Position numbers and translations under genes: made by a program
Source of the DNA: JAJPXC01 sp964520525
GTDB taxonomy: Bacteria; Bacteroidota; Bacteroidia; Bacteroidales; Muribaculaceae
Direction: 5' to 3'
Length of the DNA: 36,989 nucleotides
NCBI GenBank assembly: GCA_964520525.1
Contig: CAZFNR010000017.1
Location: 1 to 36,989 of the forward strand
In this document: positions 30,891-36,989 of the stretch, in pieces
Numbering within the stretch: position 1 is the first letter of the stretch
Layout: every line of letters begins with the position of its first letter
Notes under the pieces: model-generated
Seen by the model: the letters and a program-made list of their open reading frames with translations, nothing else
Database searches by the model: none
Told to the model about the DNA's origin: nothing

Positions 30891-33227
30891 ATGAACAGAT
30901 TAAAATATATCATAGGGCTGACACTGCTCACCGCAGCCGCTGCAGGGGTGACATCATGCCAGGATGACATCGACGCCCCCGGGCTTGAGATTCCGGTAGC
31001 GTCGCTACAGCCCAACACCACAATCAAGGAACTGAAAGAGATCTTCTGGCAAGACCTCATCAACTACACCACCGAGGTGGGCACCCGCGACGACGGTAGC
31101 CACTACATCATCGCCGGACGCGTAATCTCGTCAGACGAGGCCGGGAACGTGTTCAAAAATCTCATACTGCAAGACGCAACGGGAGCTATCACGTTCTCAA
31201 TCGACTCATACAACCTGACCCAGCACTACCGCGTGGGCCAGGAGATAGTCGTCGACGTGACGGGGCTGACAATCGGGAAATATGCCGGACTGATGCAGTT
31301 TGGCATCTCTAAAGAGTATCTCGACGGCACACAAGCCAGCTTCATGAGCCGCGAGCTGTTCGCTGTTCACGCCGAGCTTAACGGCCTACCCGAAACCGCC
31401 AAAATAGACACTCTCGTCCTCGACTCATTCGACGATTTGGTGATGAACAAAGAGGGTTACATCAAATACCAAAGCCAGTTCGTGAGATTCAACAACGTGA
31501 CGTTTGCCAACGGCGGCAAAGAGACTTTCTCGACCTATCACGCGAATGTCAACCAAGACCTCGTGGACAGCAAAGGCAACGGTGCGTCAACAACAGTTGT
31601 TGCCGTGCGCACCAGCGGCTATTCAAGCTTCTGGAGCCAGATGCTTCCCGAAGGCGCGGGCGATGTCTGCGGCATACTGTCGTTCTACAGCAACGGCTCG
31701 TCGTCAAACTGGCAGCTCGTGCTAAACGACGTTGACGACTGCATGAACTTCGGCAACCCCACCCTCCCCAAAGGCACCCGCGAGAAACCATTCACCGCGG
31801 AAGATGTTGTCAAGTTTGTGAACGACCAAGCCTCTAAATCGGGCTGGATGACAGGCTACATCGTCGGAGCCGTCGCTCCCGATGTCACCGACGTGACAAG
31901 CAACACCGACATCGAATGGGGAGCGGAGGTGACACTCAACAACACCCTCGTCATAGCACCCGCTGCCGATGTCAAAGAATTTGACAAATGCGTCGTCGTG
32001 GAACTGCCACAAGGCTCCCCGCTCCGCACACTCGGCAATCTTCGCGACAATCCCGCTAATCTCGGCAAACAGATATGGATTACGGGCACATTCGCCAAAG
32101 TGCTCGGCATGGCTGGCGTGACAGGCAACTCCGGGGCATCTACCGAATGGGAAATCGAGGGAGTCACTCCCCCCGTGGAGGGCGCGGTGACCTCGATTGA
32201 CGAAAACTTCGAAGGTGGCGCGATACCTCAAGGATGGTCACAGGTTCAGGTCGAAGGCACCAAAACATGGTACACGACAACGTTCTCCGACAACTACTAC
32301 GCCGCAATGACCGGCTACAAGGGGACGGCACCGTTCGACTCATGGCTGCTCACCCCGCCGATTGATATGTCAGGCGTGACCGACAAAACGCTGTCGTTCC
32401 GCACCCAGGTCGCCGGCTACGGAGCCACAACCACCACATTTGAAGTCTATGCGCTCGACAAGCCCGACCCGGCACAGGCTACCGTGAAAGAGAAACTCGC
32501 GCCGGCTCTGCCCTCATATTCAACAACGGCAGTATATTCCGACTGGAAAAACTCAGGTAATATCGACCTGAGCAAGTTCACAGGCACAATCTACATCGGA
32601 TTCCGATATACCGCCACACAAGACGCCAATTACGCCACTTGGTGTGTCGACGACGTTAAACTCAACGCCGGCGACACCCCCACTCCCCCAACTCCTCCGA
32701 CACCCCCGGCAGGCGACTACAAAGGTGATTTCGACTCGTTCAACGGCGGTACGCCAAAAGCGAGTCCCTACGGAACTTACGAGAACGCAACCGGCTGGAA
32801 AGCCGAGAACTCGATAATACTCGGCGGTTTATCATCGGGCACCGACCAAAACCCCCGCTTCGCTTTCATCGGTGGCGACAGCACCCTCGCCCCCACCCTC
32901 AACGGTAAGGCATCAGCCCCGGGCCGCCTCATCTCACCCATACTCAACGGGGGCATCAAAACGCTGACATTCAACTACGGCTTCGCATTTTCCGACACTC
33001 AGTGCCAGTTCACTATCAACATCTACCAAGGCAATGCCGTGGCAAAGACGCAGACCGTTAAAGTTGAGAATATCACGAATGAGGAGGTTAAAGCCAAGGT
33101 TTACACATTTGATATGGATGTCAACCTGTCGGGCGACTTCACGATTGAGATTGTCAACGACCACATCGGCAACCAGGCAAACAATAAAGAGCGCGTCTCT
33201 ATCTGGAACCTCACCTGGACCAACTAA
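30891..33227 (+). CDS. Modular lipoprotein: DUF5689, DUF6359-like, choice-of-anchor J, C-terminal jelly-roll
   Basis: The 778-residue protein has lipobox VTSC (Cys about residue 23) followed by Gln-Asp-Asp. Domains in order: one DUF5689 unit (about 35-285, AGRVISSDEAGNVFKNLILQD), a DUF6359-like domain (about 295-425, GWMTGYIVGAVAPD and DNPANLGKQIWITG), a choice-of-anchor J jelly-roll (about 430-590, APFDSWLLTPPIDMS and NYATWCVDDVKL), a Pro-Thr linker, and a last beta-sandwich (about 610-778) ending IWNLTWTN. The first module is a diverged relative of the upstream lipoprotein; the second and third are close paralogues of the minus-strand protein at 22837-24978. It is the last gene of the receptor operon. 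Likely surface-exposed; ligand unknown. Confidence 0.82.
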   Translation: MNRLKYIIGLTLLTAAAAGVTSCQDDIDAPGLEIPVASLQPNTTIKELKEIFWQDLINYTTEVGTRDDGSHYIIAGRVISSDEAGNVFKNLILQDATGAITFSIDSYNLTQHYRVGQEIVVDVTGLTIGKYAGLMQFGISKEYLDGTQASFMSRELFAVHAELNGLPETAKIDTLVLDSFDDLVMNKEGYIKYQSQFVRFNNVTFANGGKETFSTYHANVNQDLVDSKGNGASTTVVAVRTSGYSSFWSQMLPEGAGDVCGILSFYSNGSSSNWQLVLNDVDDCMNFGNPTLPKGTREKPFTAEDVVKFVNDQASKSGWMTGYIVGAVAPDVTDVTSNTDIEWGAEVTLNNTLVIAPAADVKEFDKCVVVELPQGSPLRTLGNLRDNPANLGKQIWITGTFAKVLGMAGVTGNSGASTEWEIEGVTPPVEGAVTSIDENFEGGAIPQGWSQVQVEGTKTWYTTTFSDNYYAAMTGYKGTAPFDSWLLTPPIDMSGVTDKTLSFRTQVAGYGATTTTFEVYALDKPDPAQATVKEKLAPALPSYSTTAVYSDWKNSGNIDLSKFTGTIYIGFRYTATQDANYATWCVDDVKLNAGDTPTPPTPPTPPAGDYKGDFDSFNGGTPKASPYGTYENATGWKAENSIILGGLSSGTDQNPRFAFIGGDSTLAPTLNGKASAPGRLISPILNGGIKTLTFNYGFAFSDTQCQFTINIYQGNAVAKTQTVKVENITNEEVKAKVYTFDMDVNLSGDFTIEIVNDHIGNQANNKERVSIWNLTWTN

Positions 33228-33252
33228 TCACCGATTACTCCTAAACGACACC

Positions 33253-33300
33253 GACGGCTCGGACTCCCCATCACGCGGGATTCCGGGCCGTCAGGTTTTC
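33253..33300 (+). terminator. Terminator of the receptor/DUF5689 operon
   Basis: GACGGCTCGGA (33253-33263) pairs with TCCGGGCCGTC (33282-33292) with one T-G wobble, followed by AGGTTTTC. The T tract is short and the loop long, so efficiency is uncertain. Confidence 0.6.
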
Positions 33301-33371
33301 ACAACTCCGAGGACTATGAGAACTCTGAGTTTTCAACAAAATCGCGTAAATTCGCGGAAAACTGATTGACC

Positions 33372-34232
33372 ATGAAATTACCCCGTATTCTAATCATACT
33401 GATGGCACTCGCGGCGGCAAACGTCGCGGCGGCGATAAGTTTGGACCGCGTCAGATTTCACAATGAAGCCGCCGACACATCGGCAATAACCGCCCTGCTC
33501 ATCGAAGCGGAGCCTATCAAAGACCCCGGACAGCGCGTGGCGATGCTCGCCCGCAAATTCCTCGACTGCCCTTATGTCGCCCACACCCTTGAGGGTGAGC
33601 CGGAGACGCTCACCGTCAACCTCGACCAGTTTGACTGCACAACGTTCGTCGAGACCGTGATGACTTTGGCATTCACCGCCGGCGAGGGACGCACGTCGTG
33701 GCGCGACTTCATCTTCAATCTTGAGAAACTGCGTTACCGAGGCGGCGAGATGAAAGGGTATCCGTCAAGGTTGCACTACATCAGCGACTGGATTGTCAAC
33801 AACAACCACCGCGGCAATTTCCGCGAGGTGACCGACAGGCTTCCATCGGTGTCATACACCATAAAGACCATCGATTTCATGAGCCGCCACCGCGACGCAT
33901 ACCCGGCACTGGCCGATGATGACAACTACGAGGGTATCAAATATGTCGAACTCGGTTACCGCAGCCACAGATTCCCATATATAAAATGGGATAAAACCGA
34001 CTCGCGCCGGGTAATCGACGCGCTCGGCGAAGGTGACATATTAGCCTTCACCTGCGCCACCAAGGACCTTGACGTGAGCCATCTCGGCATACTCACCATC
34101 GTCGACGGACACCCTCATGTGATTCACGCCTCATTGTCGGCGGGGAAGGTGGTGGTGTCGCGGCATGAGCTACGCGAATTTCTGCGCCGCAACCGCATGA
34201 CAGGCATCCGCATAATCCGCCTTAACAACTAA
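33372..34232 (+). CDS. DUF1460 family N-acetylmuramoyl-L-alanine amidase-like protein
   Basis: The protein is 286 residues from the ATG at 33372, with a signal peptide (about 1-22, cleaved near AAAIS). A TTG six bases upstream is in frame but less likely. The NlpC/P60-like fold of DUF1460 is recognised by the nucleophile C89 in LDQFDCTTFVET and the His in VSHLGIL, plus 'HVIHAS'. Members act in the periplasm and are annotated as amidases or peptidases of peptidoglycan fragments. A degenerate -7 element TAAATTCG lies at 33347-33354. It ends two bases from the convergent DUF2851 gene. With NamZ nearby, a role in muropeptide turnover is reasonable. Confidence 0.88.
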   Translation: MKLPRILIILMALAAANVAAAISLDRVRFHNEAADTSAITALLIEAEPIKDPGQRVAMLARKFLDCPYVAHTLEGEPETLTVNLDQFDCTTFVETVMTLAFTAGEGRTSWRDFIFNLEKLRYRGGEMKGYPSRLHYISDWIVNNNHRGNFREVTDRLPSVSYTIKTIDFMSRHRDAYPALADDDNYEGIKYVELGYRSHRFPYIKWDKTDSRRVIDALGEGDILAFTCATKDLDVSHLGILTIVDGHPHVIHASLSAGKVVVSRHELREFLRRNRMTGIRIIRLNN

Positions 34233-34234
34233 AA

Positions 34235-35524
34235 TTATTCGTGACGGTAGGCGCGGGCGGCGAGCATACGATGCCCCACGCGGCAGTAGAGGCATTTGCG
34301 CTGCTCGCAGTATTCGCGCCGCAACTGAATCAACGCCTGTGAAGTGAAAGCGTCGCGGCAGGGTATGCCGGCGGCGGTAAACATCGCGACGATTGAGTTG
34401 CTCTCAGGCTTGAGCCGTCGGAGCATATCCACGGCTCCGTCGCGCAGGCAGTCGTCGCCGCGCGATGTCGCGTAGGCGTGGAGAAGCGGCACCACGGCGT
34501 TAATCATCAGCAACCTCACCGACGACGCGCTGACAGCCCTCTCTATCTGCGCCGACGACGCGCCGAAACGATAATGCCGGCTCCAGTAGCCCGAAAGAGC
34601 GAAATTGAAAAACTCGGCGGCTTTTTCCTCGCAGTCGATAGCGAGCAGCGACGACATAATGTGCCCGCAACGAGCCACAATCTCAGCCAGCGTGGCAACT
34701 CGCCTATGGGGGAAATTCCAGGGCCGCATACGCCCGAGCCGCCATGCGCCCGGCGACAACGGCTTCAGCCCGAACTTATGGGACAGAAAGCGGTACTCGT
34801 TCACGAGACTGCCTACATAGGGGTCATCGCCGTCAGGCGACAGATCGAGCAACCCCGCTTGGCCAAACAGCAACGCCTCGACCGAGAGGGGGGAATCGGC
34901 GTGTTTGCGCAGGAACTTGAGCGGCAGGCTCATCGCCAATCGCTCGAAAGTGTCGTTGTTGACACCGAAACCCATCGCCCGCGCCAAAGTGATATAAGCG
35001 ACCTCTTCCCAGTCGCCTTTAAGCCGGTGCGCGAGGGCTGACAGATGGTCGCTTTTGCGGTAGACGCGCTCATAGCCGAGCGCGGTCACCCAGTCCGTCA
35101 GATACACACCCGGCATGGCGGCAATCGCCGAGGCGCACGGCAACCCCGACGGCGACGCGCCCATGAGGTCAGAACAATGCCGGCTGAACTCAGGCGAACA
35201 AGGCATTCTCATCTGAGGGATTATCCTGCCGTCGTGCCGGCGCACCGGCATATCATCCTTGTCGACGACATGGAGTATCACCGAGTCATAGGCGGGGTCG
35301 TTGTCATGGCCATGCCGGCGCCAATCGCTGGCGCGGTAGTGGATTTCGACATTTCCCGCCCACAGCTCGCCGTCAATCGAAACTTTAGCGTTGAAAAAAT
35401 CGGGGCCCGCGCCCGTATTGAGCAGTCCGGGGTCGATGATTCTGACCGCGCGTCCGTCGACGGTGGACATCCCCGCGGGATTCCACAGTCTATGCTGCCA
35501 CACATATTGCATCAACCGCTCCAT
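34235..35524 (-). CDS. DUF2851 family protein
   Basis: The protein is 429 residues from the ATG at 35524 (MERLMQYVWQHRLWNP). The frame continues three codons to a TTG, but that is within the promoter region. The N-terminal ~120 residues (GPDFFNAKVSIDGELWAGNVEIHYRASDW) match the DUF2851 core, which resembles PD-(D/E)XK nuclease-like folds in the E-x-H strand arrangement; this comparison is my inference. The C-terminus carries C-x4-C-x2-C (YCEQRKCLYCRVGH), a possible metal-binding knuckle. DUF2851 is widespread in Bacteroidetes and uncharacterised. The -7 element ends six bases before the start codon. Confidence 0.88.
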   Translation of the reverse strand: MERLMQYVWQHRLWNPAGMSTVDGRAVRIIDPGLLNTGAGPDFFNAKVSIDGELWAGNVEIHYRASDWRRHGHDNDPAYDSVILHVVDKDDMPVRRHDGRIIPQMRMPCSPEFSRHCSDLMGASPSGLPCASAIAAMPGVYLTDWVTALGYERVYRKSDHLSALAHRLKGDWEEVAYITLARAMGFGVNNDTFERLAMSLPLKFLRKHADSPLSVEALLFGQAGLLDLSPDGDDPYVGSLVNEYRFLSHKFGLKPLSPGAWRLGRMRPWNFPHRRVATLAEIVARCGHIMSSLLAIDCEEKAAEFFNFALSGYWSRHYRFGASSAQIERAVSASSVRLLMINAVVPLLHAYATSRGDDCLRDGAVDMLRRLKPESNSIVAMFTAAGIPCRDAFTSQALIQLRREYCEQRKCLYCRVGHRMLAARAYRHE

Positions 35525-35530
35525 CACGAG

Positions 35531-35564
35531 CAAATATAACGCTTAATCCGCTATATCTCACAAA
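35531..35564 (-). promoter_or_regulatory. Promoter of the DUF2851 gene
   Basis: Read on minus, TTTG (35561-35564), 22 nt, then TATATTTG (35531-35538), an exact -7 match. It ends six bases before the ATG, so the mRNA should be leaderless or nearly so. Confidence 0.65.
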
Positions 35565-35597
35565 AAATGCCGAAAATTTACTCCACGGAGGTAAAAA

Positions 35598-35650
35598 GCT
35601 ATCACACGACAGCGGGCCGATAAGCCGCGTACCCTCGGTCGCGTGATAGC
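35598..35650. other. Long inverted repeat in the divergent spacer
   Basis: GCTATCACACGAC (35598-35610) pairs with GTCGCGTGATAGC (35638-35650) with a single wobble, around a 27-nt loop that has its own GCGG/CCGC pairing. It lies upstream of both flanking promoters, so it is not in either expected leader. It could be an operator, an untracked small RNA or an old terminator. Confidence 0.6.
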
Positions 35651-35710
35651 CAATTTGTCTTTCCCTAACGAGGTGATGCGCAACGCGGTTATCGCTTTTC
35701 CTTAGTCTTT

Positions 35711-35742
35711 TTTGGGGAATCGGGGAAATTGCATTAACTTTA
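35711..35742 (+). promoter_or_regulatory. Promoter of namZ
   Basis: TTTG (35711-35714), a 20-nt spacer and TAACTTTA (35735-35742, one mismatch at the last base). Leader about 50 nt. Confidence 0.6.
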
Positions 35743-35795
35743 CAAATCGAAACCCTGACCGACACTATTAATAAAATTATAATAACGCTACCGCC

Positions 35796-36965
35796 ATGAG
35801 CCGCAACCTGCTCGTCACATTGATTTTAGTGACCATCGGCACGCTGATTCCCGCCGACGCAGCCGATGTCGTAGTCGGAGCCGCGCGCACCGACCAATAC
35901 ATACCCCTGCTCAAAGGGAAGCGGGTGGGGTTGTATTCCAATCACACCGGGATTGTCGACGGACGGCACTCGCTCGACATCATGCTTGAGAACGGCGCCA
36001 ACGTCACCAAAATATTCTCACCCGAACATGGGTTCCGGGGCGACGCCGACGCCGGCGAGCATGTCGGCAACTCGCGCGACCCACAGACCGGGGTTGAAAT
36101 CGTCTCGCTCTACGGCAACAAAAACCCCAATGCCGCCGCCGACGCTATGCGCGACCTCGATGTCGTGGTCGTCGACATCCAAGATGTGGGACTGCGCTTC
36201 TACACCTACTATTGCACCATGCTCCATCTGATGAACGTCGCCGCCGAGCAAGGCAAACGAGTTGTTGTGCTCGACCGTCCCAACCCCAACGGCATGACTG
36301 TCGACGGGCCCATCCTTGACATGAAATACGCCTCAGGCGTGGGGAGGCTGCCCATCCCCGTCGTCCACGGACTCACGCTCGGAGAAATGGCGTTGATGAT
36401 AAACGGCGAGGGATGGCTCAAAGAGGGGCACAAAGTGAAACTCGACGTTATCCCCTGCCTCAACTACACCCATCAGACACGCTATGAGCTGCCGGTTGCG
36501 CCGTCGCCAAACCTGCGCACCATGAAGGCGATTTACCTCTACCCGTCGACCTGCTACTTTGAGGCCACACCGGTGAGCCTCGGCCGCGGGACCGACTACC
36601 CGTTTGAAATCTACGGCCACCCCGACATGGAGGGATACGCGTTCAGCTTCACCCCCCGCAGTGTCGAGGGCGCGAAAAACCCGCCGCAACTCAACAAGGA
36701 GTGTCACGGACGCGATTTGCGCGGGCTTGACAACGAGGCCATCATAGCCCAAGGGGTCAATCTCGAATACCTCATTGACGCCTACAACGCGCTTGGCCTC
36801 GGCGACAAATTTTTCACCCCATTCTTCGAGAAACTGATAGGCGACCCGTCAATCAGGGGCAAAATCGCCGACGGACAGTCAGCGGCGCAAATCAAAGCGT
36901 CATGGGCCGACGACACCGCCCGTTTCCGCCAACAGCGCAAGCCCTATCTACTTTACGCCGAATAA
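35796..36965 (+). CDS. namZ: Exo-beta-N-acetylmuramidase NamZ-like (DUF1343, GH171)
   Basis: The 389-residue protein has a signal peptide (about 1-23, ending PADAA). The N-terminal catalytic part carries the family motifs GLYSNHTG, SPEHGFRGDADAGE (residues 75-88, with E77 the probable catalytic acid), VVVDIQDVGLRFYTY and VLDRPNPNG. A C-terminal beta-strand-rich domain follows, closing with a FRQQRKPYLLY tail. Characterised relatives release N-acetylmuramic acid from the non-reducing end of MurNAc-GlcNAc fragments, feeding cell-wall recycling. The protein is probably periplasmic. With the DUF1460 gene 1.5 kb away it suggests peptidoglycan fragment processing. The gene is complete; the last 24 bases of the window hold nothing recognisable. 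Confidence 0.92.
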   Translation: MSRNLLVTLILVTIGTLIPADAADVVVGAARTDQYIPLLKGKRVGLYSNHTGIVDGRHSLDIMLENGANVTKIFSPEHGFRGDADAGEHVGNSRDPQTGVEIVSLYGNKNPNAAADAMRDLDVVVVDIQDVGLRFYTYYCTMLHLMNVAAEQGKRVVVLDRPNPNGMTVDGPILDMKYASGVGRLPIPVVHGLTLGEMALMINGEGWLKEGHKVKLDVIPCLNYTHQTRYELPVAPSPNLRTMKAIYLYPSTCYFEATPVSLGRGTDYPFEIYGHPDMEGYAFSFTPRSVEGAKNPPQLNKECHGRDLRGLDNEAIIAQGVNLEYLIDAYNALGLGDKFFTPFFEKLIGDPSIRGKIADGQSAAQIKASWADDTARFRQQRKPYLLYAE

Positions 36966-36989
36966 AAACCCATTAACACAGATATCCCC

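Noticed and set aside
1..36989. CRISPR arrays, insertion sequences, prophage or integrase genes
   Set aside because: No regularly spaced short repeats, transposase, integrase or phage structural genes are seen. The repeats found are a promoter duplicate, a tRNA duplicate and an in-gene tandem duplication.

Overview
The window looks like a chromosomal segment of a gut Bacteroidales, most likely a Muribaculaceae-type genome. Reasons: Bacteroidetes promoters of the form TTTG-N19-22-TAnnTTTG precede many genes, Shine-Dalgarno sites are absent, coding sequence is GC-rich while spacers are AT-rich, and the gene families are typical of the group (TonB-dependent receptor with DUF5689 lipoproteins, NigD-like and DUF6359 proteins, DUF2851, and a C-terminal tail resembling a type IX sorting domain). 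This placement is inference from content. No phage, insertion sequence or CRISPR array is visible, and most of the window is housekeeping sequence in short operons.

Layout. 1-1077: rpsT between two identical tRNA-Glu(TTC) genes (the first cut by the window edge), then a small lipoprotein gene. 1134-5795: mutS, a SlyD-like FKBP prolyl isomerase behind a sigma-54-like promoter, a LolD-like ATPase and an overlapping NigD-like lipoprotein gene. 5874-7256 (minus): a secreted protein with a sorting-like tail. 7489-13644: recF, a DUF721/DciA-like gene, a thioesterase, riboflavin synthase, a secreted GH31 enzyme and serine dehydratase, all on plus. 13663-16051 (minus): an SGNH/MBOAT O-acyltransferase pair. 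16289-19548: pheT and yebC. 19796-22453: a DUF2156 protein, a LicD-family transferase (minus) and a cytidylate-kinase-like protein. 22452-22702 (minus): a probable structured small RNA with its own promoter element and terminator.

22837-33227 is the most distinctive block. On minus lie a modular DUF6359 / choice-of-anchor J / OB-like protein with the sorting-like tail and a secreted EEP-fold nuclease. Divergent on plus lie a TonB-dependent receptor and two DUF5689 surface lipoproteins, one built from an internal 780-bp tandem duplication, the other carrying the same DUF6359 and anchor-J modules as the minus-strand protein. I infer an outer-membrane system that captures, cuts and imports a nucleic acid or another phosphorylated polymer. 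33372-36965 holds DUF1460 (amidase-like), DUF2851 and NamZ (exo-muramidase) genes, pointing to peptidoglycan turnover.

Other signals: an exact 51-bp inverted repeat that is itself a promoter cassette and drives two unrelated genes, and four genes whose -7 element ends only 4-9 nt before the start codon, implying leaderless or nearly leaderless mRNAs.
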